Made by a program: the position numbers and the translations under genes. Under the pieces are notes generated by a model, which saw only the letters and a program-made list of their open reading frames with translations, searched no databases and was not told the origin of the DNA. DNA of 64,000 nucleotides, from NCBI GenBank assembly GCA_018350325.1, contig JAEVLN010000007.1:277688-341687 (forward strand). The letters are read 5' to 3'. Shown in pieces: positions 11,871 through 23,828 of the stretch; within the stretch, counting starts at the first letter, position 1; each line of letters opens with the position of its first letter. The stretch comes from Globodera rostochiensis. Lineage: Eukaryota > Nematoda > Chromadorea > Rhabditida > Heteroderidae.

Positions 11871-13426
11871 TTCATAATTAAGTTCGCTTTTTGAACTGGG
11901 TAACGCATAAGTTTCTTTAAAGCGGTTTCAAAAATTTTGATATTTTTATATGATCTGAGTAGAGCATTTTGATAGGTCAACGATCACTATAGCTTTATAT
12001 ACCGGCGAGAAAAAAATTCCCGAACCGGTTTGGTCGAGAAAGGCAAAAATGGGTTTATCGGTTTTAACCCGGTTTGGAGTGGAGCCAGCTACGTGACGCA
12101 AGCGGTGTAAATGTAGAGACAAGCTTATTCTGCATTGAATACAAAAAAGTTGATCCGGGTCCGACAACTGCTCGTCTTTTTATGAATTTTTAAAATTTTG
12201 GCTTGAAAATGCTTAAATTTTCTGTCTTTTTTTCGCTGTACAGTAAAGAATAGGCAAAATGGGTAACCCAGGGTGAAGACTCGAACCCACGACTTCCACC
12301 CGACAGCACTTTTCGGCAATTTTCGATTTCTTCAGTAAATTGATCAAAAAATGGCCAAACAGTGACATAGAAAAATAATAAGAAAGTTTTAGAATTTTTG
12401 TAAAAATCCGGCTATAATCTCTAATCGTAATGCCAATCGCAGACATTTTAAGGCTTCACTAATTATTCTCTAAGGTTTCCCGTGCTGTCCGGGCAGTCAG
12501 CAAATAAGCCATATAATTTTTTAAAATTAAACCATTAATTATTCAAAATATATGAATTTAATTTATTTGGTTTATTTATAATGTTGTCACCGCCTGCCTA
12601 TTCTATCTCACTTTTTATTAATGTTTTAATTTTAATCAAATTGATATGTAAAAAATTGAAATTTCCAATTCATTACCAACTTTTGTATATGTTCTATAAT
12701 TCGTTGAGAAAAACATCGTATTATTATAATAAAGAATTTTGCATTAATCCTTTCAAATAAACTTATTACCGTATTGCCTAAAACAGAGCCTCCGGAGGCT
12801 CTACCTCAAAAGGAGAAGCGGCTTATTGCTCAATCATTTTTTTGGGAAATATTAATTTGCACAAATTTGACCTTTCTGGCAAAATCAATGACAAAGAAAT
12901 TTGATTCCTTGAATGTGATATCTTTGAGTTATCCAACCATTTTCTCGCAAATCTCTGGTAAATAATACAATTTTTTTTAAATTGAAGATCAACCAATTTT
13001 TTGTCAAATTCCGATCTCTACTGCGACAGGATGACATTATGCCGAATGGGCTTTTGGCCCAAGTAGGCCAAAATCGGATTTTTGAAGACCAAATTTTACC
13101 AAATATTAATTTTTCCGTAGTCAACTCGTTCTGTTGAAGAGTCAGCGGGGTCCCTCATTGTTTTTTTTTGTTGCAAAACTACGTAACCATGTCTAGCGTT
13201 GAAGAGACTCAATAAGACCTTGCTTTAGATATCTTGGCAAATCCGGTAGATTTGAATGGCATTCAAAGTCATTTTTTAATAATAAATATTTGTGACAAAC
13301 GACTTAAGTAACAAAAGCCGGATATAATAATGACAGACCGCTTTGGTGGCCCGCCAACAGCGAGCATTCAATGACGGAGCAAGTAGTTGGGCGAGACGGT
13401 CTGACGGGTGCGTGCCACTGGGGGGT

Positions 13427-13545
13427 TGGGATGTTCGAGACTTGAAATTTACCGAGACTCGAGAGTCGAGACCCCAGAAATGAACGGAGACCCAAAAAAC
13501 CGAGAAATTTACTCGGTTCAAGACCCGAGACTCTCGAACATTCCA
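13427..13545. mobile_element. CTCGAG-rich MITE, degenerate copy
   Basis: Ends TTGGGATGTTCGAGA and TCTCGAACATTCCAA match, with changes, the TAGGGATGTT/AACATCCCTA family seen intact at 15529. The interior is GAGACTCGAGAGTCGAGAC-type sequence. No convincing target duplication. Confidence 0.5.
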
Positions 13546-14307
13546 ATTGCGGGGGAGGAGAAAGGGGGCGATCGCGCGGGGACCCACGGAATGGGCACGC
13601 GCGGACAACTCTCGTAGCCCGAAGTCTCGCCTTTGAGTGATTTTGAGTCTGGGAGATCATATCCATTTTTTACAACAAATTTATGCAACAAATAATATGG
13701 CCGAAGCCTAATAAACCCCTAAAGTCTCTAACTTTTCTCCAGTTATTCTATCCGGCTTTGGACTTTTGAAAAATGTCCGGTATGAAAAATAAAATTAACA
13801 TTTACATAAAAAATCAGTTCATTGCTAGATGAACATATCGCCAAACAGGTTGAAAATATCCCCCACTCTCTAACAATCTCCCCTTTCTGAGTAGGTTGAA
13901 AAATAATCCCGCATGGGGGATTACAAGAGTGAATACCGAACAAAATTTTGTTTTTGATTAAAATGATCGATTTTTTTTTAATTTTCTGCCGAGGGAAACT
14001 GACGGCTTTATCTGACCCCTCCCATCTTCACAACAAATGCATGGCACCAGTTTAATAATTTATAAAATTTTTAAGGTAGCCAATTATAATTTTTAAATAT
14101 TTTTTTCATTTTTAAAAAATTCTTTGAATATATTTGTGTTGGTTTCAAAACGAACCAATTACCTAAAAAATGGACAATTCTATCTTTCGCCAATTTCCCC
14201 CTTTATTCCTTTCCCCGCTCGCTCTCTTTTTGTCGCAAATGTTGAAATTTTGTGTTCGGGCCAAAACATTTTGCTCCAAATTTTTGCTTCAACGCTCCGC
14301 AAAGGCC

Positions 14308-14690
14308 TCATTAAATAAAGTGTTATTTAAATTTTTGCAATTAATAATAATAACATCTTTATTGGTAAACGAATTTAAAAAAAATACGTATTTCTATTTT
14401 AACATTTATGAATTTAATAAAAGAAATTAGAAAAACATTCCTTTTTAAGTTTCACTATATCAATTAATAACGAGGTTTGTCCAAAATTTGTTTATTTTCA
14501 TTATGTTCGCCCCATTAAATAAATTGTTATTTCAATTTTTTGCAATTAATAATAAATATCTTTATTGGTAAACGCATTTAAAAAAATACGTATTTCTATT
14601 TTAACAATTATGAATTTATTAAAAGAAATAATAAAACATAATTCACTATATCAATTAATAACGAGGTTTGTTCATCTTTCTCTTTTTCAT
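14308..14690. repeat. Two-copy tandem repeat, about 200 bp
   Basis: Copy 1 starts near 14308 and copy 2 near 14510. Both carry ATCTTTATTGGTAAACG, ATACGTATTTCTATTTTAAC and TATCAATTAATAACGAGG. No coding content. Confidence 0.7.
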
Positions 14691-15281
14691 TATTTCGTTT
14701 ACTGAAACAGCCCAAATTGTGGTAATTTGGCACGAAATGTACTAATAAAACAGCAAGGCCGCATAGTTTTTTTCTGAGCCCACCAGAATACACGAAATGC
14801 CAGGGCATATATAATTAAATATAATTAGCGCCAAATGTGTCGTCTTTTGTGCTATGAAATGTTAATTTTAAATATACATTTTTGGTAGTACAACATTAAT
14901 GCCAACAAAAAAAAAGAAGTAAGGAAATGCCATGTTTTCTTCTTATAATTTTTAATTATTATAATTATTTGGTTAAAACAGTAACAAAATTAAGGGGTTA
15001 ATCTTCTTTTTTTTTCGTTTCTTAATAAATTTCACAATACTTCTTCTGTTCGCCTAAATAAATTATTTTTTTGTTGTATTATTTTAATTAAATTTTTTAA
15101 AATTAACTTTACACTTATTCCATAACAAAAAATTTCCAATAAAAGGCCGCAGAGGAGAAACGGATTACCTAAGTTTACTAATATAAATAAAAGCGAAATT
15201 AAATGAGTAATAAAAAGTTTCCCATCAAATATTCTTAATTAATAAATAATTTAAATCTTTTGACTTTCAGATTACATCATT

Positions 15282-18122
15282 ATGCATAATTTGTTAAATT
15301 TTTCGAATATATTTACATTTATCACCAAATTATTCACCGGTTTCAACTTTATTGTTTCGACACCAATTTATTTGTCCGTTTTGGCATTTTTGTTAAGCCA
15401 AAAGCATCGCTCGCCGTTCACATCATCATTCTATACACTTTTCATTGCGCTTGGCTTCGTGGACCTCAGGTTTATTATTAAAAATGCAAAATTTGCATAA
15501 AACAAAAATTTTAAAGAAATATTATTAGTAGGGATGTTTGTGAGTCGAGAGTCTCGGTCTCGGTTCTCGAGTCGAGAAATTTCTCGGGGTTTTTGGGTCT
15601 CGATCTCGGCCTCGAGTCTCAGGGTCATTTCTCGGTCTCGGTCTCGAGTCTCGGTTCTCAGTAAATTTCAAGTCTCGAACATCCCTAATTATTACTATAC
15701 ATTTTAAATTCAATTTTTTTTTTGTTCATTTCACCAATTTAGCAAATTTGTGTTATACATTGTGAAGAAATGTTCATATTGGGGTTGCGTTTCTGCCATC
15801 TTTTACCCATTGAACCATGCAAATCGTGCCGCAAATTTAATCTATTTTTTCTTATGGGCACTGTCTTTAGTGCAATTTCAGGTACTGAGTTGACGGAGTT
15901 CAATTTGTAAAAAAAATATATTGATTTTAACTTAAAAACGACAAAACAAATTATTTTCTGGTGCATTCTTTTGCTCATGTTTAGAGCCCGGACTTGAGCT
16001 TTGAGCGAGATCTCGAGTCGAGATTCTTGAAAAATCTCGTCGAGATTTTTCGAGATCTTGAGACGTGATCTCATCTCGTTCCGGGCTCTACTCATGTTTG
16101 TTTTGTTGTGATAATTTAAATGCTGCTTTAAAAATATTCAAATTTTTATTTCGATTTCATTTTCAGCTCAATTTTCTGATGTCGTTGAACCGCTTTTGTG
16201 CCATTTGTTGTTCCCAATTGTACCGATGTCGTTGGACACCAAAAATCACCCAATATTTGTTGATTAGCGTGTTCACTGTCTCATTTGTCACAACGGCACC
16301 AATTCTATGGCAACCCGTGTGCTTTCGGTCCTCCGAAATGCGCGGCATTGGCACATTAACAAAAATGACGACGGGTCCAGTCTTTATGAACATTTCAGCA
16401 TTGGTGAATTATTGAATTTTTATTTTTTAGTTAAAATCGAAATTGTTAATAATTTTTAAGAAAATTAAATGTGACAAAAACATAAAAATGTTGAACATTT
16501 CAGCATATTGGTAAATTATTGAATTGAAAAAATGGAAATTGTTTAAAAATAATTTTTAAGAAAATTAAATGAGACAAAAACATAAAAATACGTTGAAAAT
16601 TTCAGCATTGGTAAATTAAATGGAAATTTTTGAAAAATAATTTTAAAAAAATTAATTGAGACAAAAACATAAAAAATACTTTGAACATTTCAGCATTGGT
16701 AAATTATTGAATTGAATTTTTTAGTTTAAACATAAATTTTAAGAAAATTAAATGAGATAAAAACATATAAATACGTTGGATTTAATGCCAAATAAAATTT
16801 AAAATGCATAAAATTTTCTTTTATTAACATATCTGATAAATACGGGCAAACACAGCTTTGCCCATTTCTTAAAAACTATTTTTTGAAATAACGAGACCAA
16901 AAATGCCAAAATGCAGCATGCCAACAATTTTTGAAGAAATAAATCCAATTTATTATGTTATTATATTTTCATCAGGTTGTGTATTACAACATCACAAAAG
17001 TGTTCGCCATTTCCCATTTGGCATTTTTGCTAATTGCATATCCAATGATGTGCCGCAAAATTCGACACATCAACATAAAACAACGGAGCCAAGCTGTTGA
17101 AATTCGAATGTTCTACGCACTGATTTTGCTTTCCATTGCTAACTTTTTATTCGCTGTTTATCTGATCACATGGTAATGACCAGAGATGGGATTTATATGG
17201 ACTAAAAAACGCGAAATATTGACTTAAAATTCCCCAAAAAAGTGCCAAAATATGGAAAAACCAGAAATATTGACTTAAAATTCCCCAAAAGTGCCAAAAT
17301 ATGGACTAAAAAATGTGCGAAAACTGACAAAATCCAGTCAATTTAGGCGTAAAACCCTTCAAAATTCGTCATTTTTTTATTAAATTTTCCTCGAGACGAG
17401 AATCTCGTCTCGAGATCTCAAAAAATCTCGACTCGAGATCTCGCTCGAAGAAATTTTCCGAGATTTTTCCGAGAATCTCGTGCTTTTTCGAGAATCTCGT
17501 CTCGAGATCTCGAAAAATCTCGACTCGAGATCTCGCTCGAAGCTCAAGTCCGGGCTCTAGTTCTTACTCGCTGCCCCACCACGAAATGTCACTCAGCCCA
17601 AAAACGACGAAATGTCAAAAAAAACAAAATTTTTTTTTTCAAAGTCGATAAAAAGATTTTTATAAGGGTTTTCGTGAGCGTAGAATACGAATCTGACATT
17701 CATTTTGCCCAATTCTGAATCCAGGACCCGAATTCATGCTTTTTGAGAAGGATTTTAAGACGCAACACTTGCTTTGTAAACAGATTAATAATGAGTTTAA
17801 ATTTGTTGGTTTGATATTTTTATAAAATTTTTATTCATCGACTAAAAACGATGCTGTTCATTTTAGGGACATTTTGTCCAGAAGGCATAACGAACTGGCA
17901 CCAATTGCTGAATGGACCCTGTACATAATTGTCGATTTTTACGACATGAACAGCCCCTACGGGCTGCTGATCACGTCAAAAGTGGTGCGCAAGTACAGCT
18001 TGCCCTTCTGTTTGCTGTGGCGTAACAGACTGCATTATTGCCAATCGACGACGCGACACCACGCGTTCAGACAACAGAAAGCGCGCGAATGTTTGCACCA
18101 TGCTCCGTTGTTTATTGATTAA
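15282..18122 (+). CDS. Nematode chemoreceptor-type seven-TM GPCR (Srv/Srg-like)
   Basis: Five phase-consistent exons (15282-15469, 15743-15881, 16167-16403, 16976-17172, 17867-18122) encode 338 aa. Hydrophobic segments in order are FNFIVSTPIYLSVLAFLL (TM1), FYTLFIALGFVDLSKFVLYI (TM2), AANLIYFFLWALSL (TM3, followed by LMSLNRFCAICC), QYLLISVFTVSFVTTAPI (TM4), VFAISHLAFLLIAYPM (TM5), MFYALILLSIANFLFAVYLI (TM6) and LYIIVDFYDMNSPYGLLITS (TM7). The LNRF motif after TM3 and the FYxLF start of TM2 suit the serpentine receptor v/g groups; subclass is inferred. Such receptors sense chemical cues in sensory neurons. A CAG at 15268-15270 just before the ATG could be a trans-splice acceptor. Introns 1 and 2 each hold a hAT-like MITE, intron 3 a donor-anchored tandem repeat, and intron 4 MITE debris. 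Confidence 0.85.
15529..15687. mobile_element. hAT-like MITE in chemoreceptor intron 1
   Basis: TIRs TAGGGATGTT and AACATCCCTA are flanked by ATTATTAG (15521-15528) and ATTATTAC (15688-15695), 7 of 8 matching. The interior is almost entirely CTCGAGTCTCGG-type repeat. No ORF belongs to it. Confidence 0.75.
15982..16090. mobile_element. hAT-like MITE in chemoreceptor intron 2
   Basis: TIRs TAGAGCCCGGA and TCCGGGCTCTA, with a perfect 8-bp duplication CTCATGTT at 15974-15981 and 16091-16098. The interior is a palindromic ATCTCGAGTCGAGAT-type sequence. Same family as 37062 and, in damaged form, 17390 and 18591. Confidence 0.88.
16388..16790 (+). repeat. Tandem repeat anchored on the intron 3 splice donor
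   Basis: The exon 3 end and donor (ATTTCAGCATTG then GTGAATTATTG) are echoed at about 16494, 16593 and 16683 as ATTTCAGCATTGGTAAATTA with AAACATAAAAATACGTTGAA between. The period is 90-105 bp. Each copy preserves a GT at the donor position. Confidence 0.8.
17390..17559. mobile_element. Truncated hAT-like MITE in chemoreceptor intron 4
   Basis: Only the right terminus (AGCTCAAGTCCGGGCTCTA, ending 17559) of the TAGAGCCCGG family is present. The rest is repeated TCTCGTCTCGAGATCTCG. The upstream part of the intron (17181) begins with CCAGAGATGGGATTTATATG, a left end shared with the element at 36002. Confidence 0.6.
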
Positions 18123-20101
18123 ATGTACTTTAATATGTTGTATTTATTAATGGTTTTTGATTTAATTGACCAAGCTTAAATATTGATTTACAAATCTAAT
18201 GTTTTTCCACTTAAGTTTCTTTAAATCAGGGGTCCTATTCGTCCTTAGATGCCAAGGACAGTCCTTGGAAATGGACCCTCGGGCTTGGACAATTGAAAAT
18301 GTCCTTATTTCCAAGAATGTCCTTGGAAAATGAAGATTTGGCTGGAAGTTTAAATATTTGTATTTTTAAAGGACAAATCATGATTCAAATTTTCAAACAC
18401 TAAAAAATTTGACTCCAAAAATTGGTTTTGGAGAAGATTTTTTAAGCGTCCTTGGATTTAGCCAAATTTTTCTGTTATGTCCTTAGAAATCAACATGTCT
18501 GTCCTTGGGAACTGTCTTACCCCGCCCGATACGAGCCTTGCTTTAAATACCGTGGACAGGGGTGAGCGAAGCTCGGCTCACTATCCAAAGTAGAGACCGG
18601 ACTTGAGCTTCGAGCGAGATCTCGAGGCGAGATTCTCGAAAAAATCTCGGTCTCGAAAAATCTCGTGCAACTCATTTTTAGTCGAGCGAGATCTTTTGCG
18701 AAGCACGGGCGCAATTTTTGCGTTTTTATAACATTTGCTTAAGCTATTTTTTTTTTAAATGTCGATTTTTGAGGGTGCATTTTCCTTTTTTATTGCATTT
18801 TTTGAGGGAATTTCAAAAAAAAAAAAAAGTTTTTAGACCCGGGTTAGCTTAACCCAGAGGTTAAAGTCGAGCAGGCCGGTTAAGCTCGAGCGTTAACCCG
18901 GGCGGGTTAAATAACCCCCGGATTAAGGACTTAATCTGGGCATACTAAATTCCAAGACGAGCAACGGCTCCAGATTTTCGAGTCTAGGTAAATTGCTCTC
19001 GGAAATTATTTCTCTCCAACGCGGAAAATTGCTCTCCGTGAGAAAAAAATAAAAATCCTGGTGGTTTGAACCCCGATTTTGTAAATGATTTCTTATACAA
19101 CGTTCGGGGAGTGTCTAAGTAAAGACCTTTTAAACAATTTCCGATTTTTACAAATATTTCTGGACTGAATTAGAACTAACAGGTGAAAAGTTAGAGATTT
19201 AGGGTTCGTTAGGCTTAGGCCTAACCCACCCTGGCTTGGGTTTTGTTAGGCTTAGGCCTAAGTCTGGGATGAATTTTGCCATTTTTTTATTTTTTCTCAC
19301 GGAGAGCAATTTACCAAATTTCCGTCGCGCATTCATCATCATTAAGTGTGTTATGCGCGAATGCTACTCGTTGGGCAGTGAATTTTTGAATCTTTAACTC
19401 AATAAATAATATTGTTATTAAAATAAAAAAATTATATGTGAATGGAAATAAGATCCTGGGTTGCCCCGCATTAGAGTAAGCCGGTCCGGGATCAGTGATG
19501 GGCGGAAAAAAACTATTTTGTTCGAGGTACAAAAAATTGGTCAAAATAAATGTCAGATTCAGAATCTACGGTCTCGAATACTCCTAGAAACACTTTTCTA
19601 AGAGATGAAAGCATAGTAAAAAAATAACAAAAAATTTGACTCAAACTAGAGTACCTAGCAGGGATGGTCGGAATTCCGATTCCGACTTTTTTGGGGTCGG
19701 AATTCCGATTCCGACTTTTTTGGGGTCGGAATTCCGATTCCGACTTTTTTGGGGTCGGAATTATGATTTACGATTTCCGAAATTTTTTGAGGCCTCGGTT
19801 CCGATTTCCGAAAAATTTTAAGGCCTCGGAATTCCGACTTCTGAATTTTTTTGAGGTCGTCGGCTCCCCTTCCTGGTACCTAGTACCAAATTGTGCAAGA
19901 AATTCGAGAATGCCGGATTCAGTAAAAAAATATATTCAAACTGATGAACAAATAATATTATTTTTTAATTAAATTTAATCAATTATATCGATTAGCATTT
20001 CCTTCCTGTCATGGGTCGGAAATAACATTATTCACGTGAATTATCATTGATATACACAAATATATGCGTCAGGAAATGATTTTATGTGAAATTCGGGAGT
20101 A
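18123..20101. other. Intergenic, MITE remnants
   Basis: No gene. A left end of the TAGAGCCCGG family with TCTCGAG repeats lies at 18591-18700, followed by a GTTAACCCGGGCGGGTTA-like inverted stretch near 18840-18920. A complete hAT-like element lies at 19659-19875. Repeats of CCTTGGAAATGGACC-type occur around 18250-18520. Confidence 0.5.
19659..19875. mobile_element. hAT-like MITE with 29-bp tandem repeat, 0.3 kb upstream of GS-like gene
   Basis: Ends CAGGGATGG and CCCTTCCTG are flanked by a perfect 8-bp duplication GTACCTAG (19651-19658 and 19876-19883). Inside, a 29-bp unit beginning TCGGAATTCCGATTCCGAC is repeated three times exactly (19668-19754) and then decays. It sits about 300 bp before the GS-like start codon. 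Confidence 0.82.
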
Positions 20102-20109
20102 TATAAATA
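20102..20109 (+). promoter_or_regulatory. TATA-like box of GS-like gene
   Basis: TATAAATA lies 71 bp before the ATG at 20180, in an otherwise unremarkable leader. No ATGCCA (the dorsal-gland motif reported for Globodera effectors) was seen between the upstream MITE and the ATG. Confidence 0.45.
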
Positions 20110-20179
20110 CAGTTGCCAATTCAATAAAGTAATTATATTTTCTTTTTCAAATATATTTTTATATTCTCTTCGATAAATA

Positions 20180-23100
20180 ATGTTTGATTTAAAATTGCTT
20201 TTCATAATTGCTTTATTAGTCTTGGTTGAGTCTGCTCCAAAACAACCAACGGGATCTGATAATGAAAAATTAGAAGGAATTTCTGCTAAAGGTATTTTTT
20301 ATTTTTATATTATTTTTAATTTAAAATTGTAAAATTTTGAATGAAATACAAAAAACAAAACAGTCCTTTATCAAATAAAAATCATTCAATTTCCTTAAAT
20401 TTTTTTTAGAAAACGTATTAGAAGCTAAAAATGAAGCTGAATCAAAAAATGAAAATGAAGAAATTAATATACAAGCAATTGTTGATGATGCAATTGATTA
20501 TGCACACAAAATTTCACTGATAACTTTGCCAACAAATCATCGCGAAAGGTTTAATAAAATTTACTAATTATAATTTATGGTAAAAAGACGATTCAAAAAT
20601 CTCAAAAAATACTATATAATTTATGGTAAAATTTCTGCCCTGTAATAAAAATGACAAAAAAAAAACCTTATTCTTACAAAACTCGTGTGTAGAACACGAG
20701 CCCGAGCTTTGTTCAAATTCCGGTTTAGGTGTTCGACATACGCAAAAACGAAGCTCGGATTTGTGTTCCTTACGCACGAGTTTTGTAGGAATTTTTGAGC
20801 TTTTTTTTGTCATTTTTTCGAAAATCGTCCTCCGTTTATTTTTTAAAATTCATTTTAGAAGCGATCTTGCTGTAATAACACCATTTTCGCTCTTTCCAAC
20901 ACCTTTTCCGCGAGATTTGTTTGAATTAGCGCAAAAAGTACAAAAGGTTGGTGTGTTGATTTAATTTTTTTATTATTATTAAATATAAATTTTTTAAACA
21001 TAAATTTTAGGCATATAATTTGCTGTATTTCCGAATTTCAAATGACTTCGATTTTTTGGTTGAAACATTTGAGCCTGTTGCTGTAACAAATGAAAGTGTT
21101 CGAACGATGCTTAATATTCTGAAAAGTGTCCATGCTGAAGGCATTAAACAGACAAAATCGATGGTTTTGGCACGTTCGGTTTGTTGTTTTTAAAATTGAT
21201 GACACATTTAAACTTTAAAATTTTAATATATTTAATAATTTTAACAAATTGATGTTTTTAAATTTCGTTTCGTATTTTCATCGTTAATTTGTTATTTTAG
21301 TTTTAACATTTAAAAAAAAAATTTTAAATTCAGGATTATATGTGCAATGTTGTCACAAATAAAGAAACAAATGAACAACATTACGAACTTAAACAAGTAT
21401 AATTACTTATAACTATTAGTGTTAAACTGATATGTTAATTAATTAATATAAAAACCCAATCTTTTTTTAGGTTGAAATGAACGCCGGGCAAATTGGCGGA
21501 CTTTCTGTTTCGAGTCGGATCACCGAAATGCACCGGCGAACACTGCAAAAGGCAGGCTTAATAGCAACAAATGAACATGTGCCAGACAATGAACCCGATC
21601 TTGGCACGGCCGAAATGTTGTACGCGGCATGGTAAGAGTTTGTTAAGAATTTGATTGATGGAATTTTTAATTTTTTTTTTTTTGTTTGAATTCAATGGAA
21701 TTTTAATTTTGCTTTTTTGAATTCTTAATTGCATTGAAGTAAGAAATAAATTTATTGTTATAATAAAAAAAATGATTGAAAATAAAATTCAAAGGGTAAG
21801 AGTTTGTAGAAGAAATTTGATTGATTTGTCCATGGAATTTTTAATTCTTTTTTTTTTGTTTGAATTCAATGGAATTTTAATTTTGCTTTTTTGAATTCTT
21901 AATTGCATTGAAGTAAGAAATAAATTTATTGTTATAATAAAAAAAATGATTGAAAATAAAATTCAAAGGGTAAGAGTTTGTAGAAGAAATTTGATTGATT
22001 TGTCCATGGAATTTTTAATTTTTTTTTTGTTTGTTTGAATTCAATGGAATTTTAATTTGCTTTTTTGAAATTCTTAATTAATAGTAAGTATTGAAGTCAG
22101 AGATAAATTTTTATTGTTTATAATAAAAAAAATGTGAAAATAAAATTCAATTAATTTTTTAGGCAAGCATTTAACAACCCTAAGGCCATAATTCTCTTCG
22201 TAGCAAGTAGAACAACGACAAATCGATTTGGCCAACGTCATATTGAATATGAGATAGAGCGTATATCAAACAGAGCCGTCAAAGTTGTTCGAATAGCATT
22301 GCCACAATGTAATGAAATGATTGAAGCTGAAAGGTTGTTGAAAATTCAAAAACCAGAATTTTAAAAGAAATTTAAAAAAAACAAATTAATTTTCCAACTT
22401 ATGAATAAATTGGTTTAAATTTTGATCAAATTGCAACATTTTTGCGCAGATTAATTCTTGCTGATGACTATTCCTTGCGCTTGGACGGGCACACAGTGGC
22501 TGTTGTGTATTTGGCAACATATAGCAACAAAGTCAACAACTGGGCCGCGCGACATTTGTTCGAACGTTCAACAGCAATTGTATGCAAATTTGGGGGACGT
22601 TTAAATTTTAAAATATATTTTATAATTTAATTATTCAGTATGGAGATTTGGGCACGACAAATTTTTTTTTGTTTTTTTCAAATTTTAAAATATATTTTAT
22701 AGGAAAATTTGGGCGACGACCAAATTTTTTGTTTCGTTTTTTGTTTCAAATTTTAAAAATATTTTATATTTTTAATTATCAGTATGGAAATTAAATTGTT
22801 TTTTTTTTGTTTTTAATTTTAAAATATATTTTATATTTTAATTATCAGTATGGAAATTTGGGCGACAACGAATTGTGTTTTTTGTTTCAAATTTTAAAAA
22901 TATTTTATATTTTAATTATTCAATTTAAGCTGAGCCCAACCATTGCTCTAGACTTAGCCTCACTAAAGAAAGTGCAGCAGGTGAACAAAATGAATAAACA
23001 AAAAAATGTTTAAACATATTTTCTCTTTTTCAATAAATCAATTAATTAAACAAACTTTTTTTATTTTATTTTAAATGATTTTAATTTCAAGCTGCTTGCA

Positions 23101-23828
23101 AAGCCCGGAATGATTGAGCGTTTTTTACCCGAAGATCCCAGCACTGTTGCGATGCTACGGAGCACTTTTGCAGGTCTATGGAGCTTAAACGATAAAGACG
23201 AAAGAAGCCAAAAAGCTATCAAGGTAAGCCTAAAAATATTTAAAAACAAATTCTTTTTTTAAATATCAAAAAATATATTTTAAAAATCTAATGTATATCC
23301 AAGACTATAAAAATTTGTTAATTGCTTTGCGTCCAACCAAATCTTTTTTTAAAGAATACAAAATAATAAAAAAAAAATTGTCCAGGATGCAATTGAACAC
23401 CCAGAAAACTATGTGATCAAGCCAAACATGGAGGGAGGTGGCCATAACTTTTTTGATCAACAAGTTCGAGAGAAATTGTTGAGTTTTACGGACGATGAAC
23501 GAGAGGCACATATTTTGATGCAAAAACTTCAGCCAATGGTTATCAAAGTAAGTAAAAAAAAAAACTTAAATAAAAATACCCCTAATTGTATTTATTTTTA
23601 TTTTTTATATTTTAGAATTATATGGTACGCTCTTTAAAAGAACCAGTTTTTGGTGAAATGACCACTGAGTTGGGCATTTTCGGATTTTTGGTTGGTGATA
23701 GTCGAGACAAAACTGTGGCGCACAATGTGCAAAAAGGGCACTTTTTGCGAACAAAACTTGCTTCTGTCAATGAGGGTGGCGTGTCGCTTGGCACCGGCGT
23801 GTTCGATTCACCGTACCTTATACCGTAA
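20180..23828 (+). CDS. Secreted glutathione-synthetase-like protein (effector-like)
   Basis: Twelve exons with fully consistent phases (20180-20291, 20410-20548, 20859-20946, 21011-21178, 21334-21396, 21471-21631, 22163-22333, 22450-22579, 22930-22980, 23092-23223, 23386-23547, 23616-23828) encode 529 aa. A signal peptide (MFDLKLLFIIALLVLVESA) precedes an acidic linker, then the eukaryotic glutathione synthetase fold: ITPFSLFPTPFPRDLF, LKQVEMNAGQIGGLS (metal-binding E and N kept), SLKKVQQ, KPGMIERFLP, the glycine-rich loop KPNMEGGGHN, TELGIFGF and NEGGVSLGTGVFDSPYL. Housekeeping enzymes are cytosolic, lack a leader and carry an R-x-G-Y motif after VVYY; here the segment reads VVYLATYSN, and the serines of ISASFGG are lost. 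Cyst nematodes have a family of such leader-bearing GS-like proteins regarded as effectors; membership is inferred from this architecture. Substrate use is probably altered. Confidence 0.92.
21632..22160 (+). repeat. Three-copy tandem repeat anchored on the intron 6 donor
   Basis: Units of about 165-175 bp begin at the true donor (21632) and near 21796 and 21969, each opening GGTAAGAGTTTGT. Shared blocks include GTTTGAATTCAATGGAATTT and TGCATTGAAGTAAGAAATAA. The intron is thereby about 530 bp, far longer than its neighbours. Confidence 0.88.
22580..22929 (+). repeat. Five-copy tandem repeat anchored on the intron 8 donor
   Basis: The true donor GTATGCAAATTTGG at 22580 is echoed by CAGTATGGAGATTTGGG (22638), CAGTATGGAAATT (22782) and CAGTATGGAAATTTGGGCGA (22848), with one more diverged unit near 22701. 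Each unit ends in a T-rich tract with TTTTAAAATATATTTTAT. Period 60-80 bp. Confidence 0.8.

Larger units (their letters stand above)
8478..15281. other. Gene-poor, transposon-rich interval
   Basis: No gene could be supported across about 6.8 kb. It holds a dispersed repeat (9183-9640), a 1.25-kb hAT-like element with a nested element (10125-11372), a degenerate direct repeat (11538-11870), a CTCGAG-rich element (13427-13545) and a two-copy tandem repeat (14308-14690). The longer ORFs here fall inside these repeats. Near 12275 the phrase GACTCGAACCCACGACTTCC resembles the 3' half of a tRNA but no full cloverleaf was found. Confidence 0.6.

Noticed and set aside
12245..12330. tRNA-like phrase GACTCGAACCCACGACTTCC
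   Set aside because: Only a T-arm-like segment is present; no acceptor or anticodon stem pairs with it.
13276..13666. Overlapping minus-strand ORFs of 110-120 aa
   Set aside because: They run through the CTCGAG-rich MITE and its flank; repeats of Arg/Ser come from the simple sequence.
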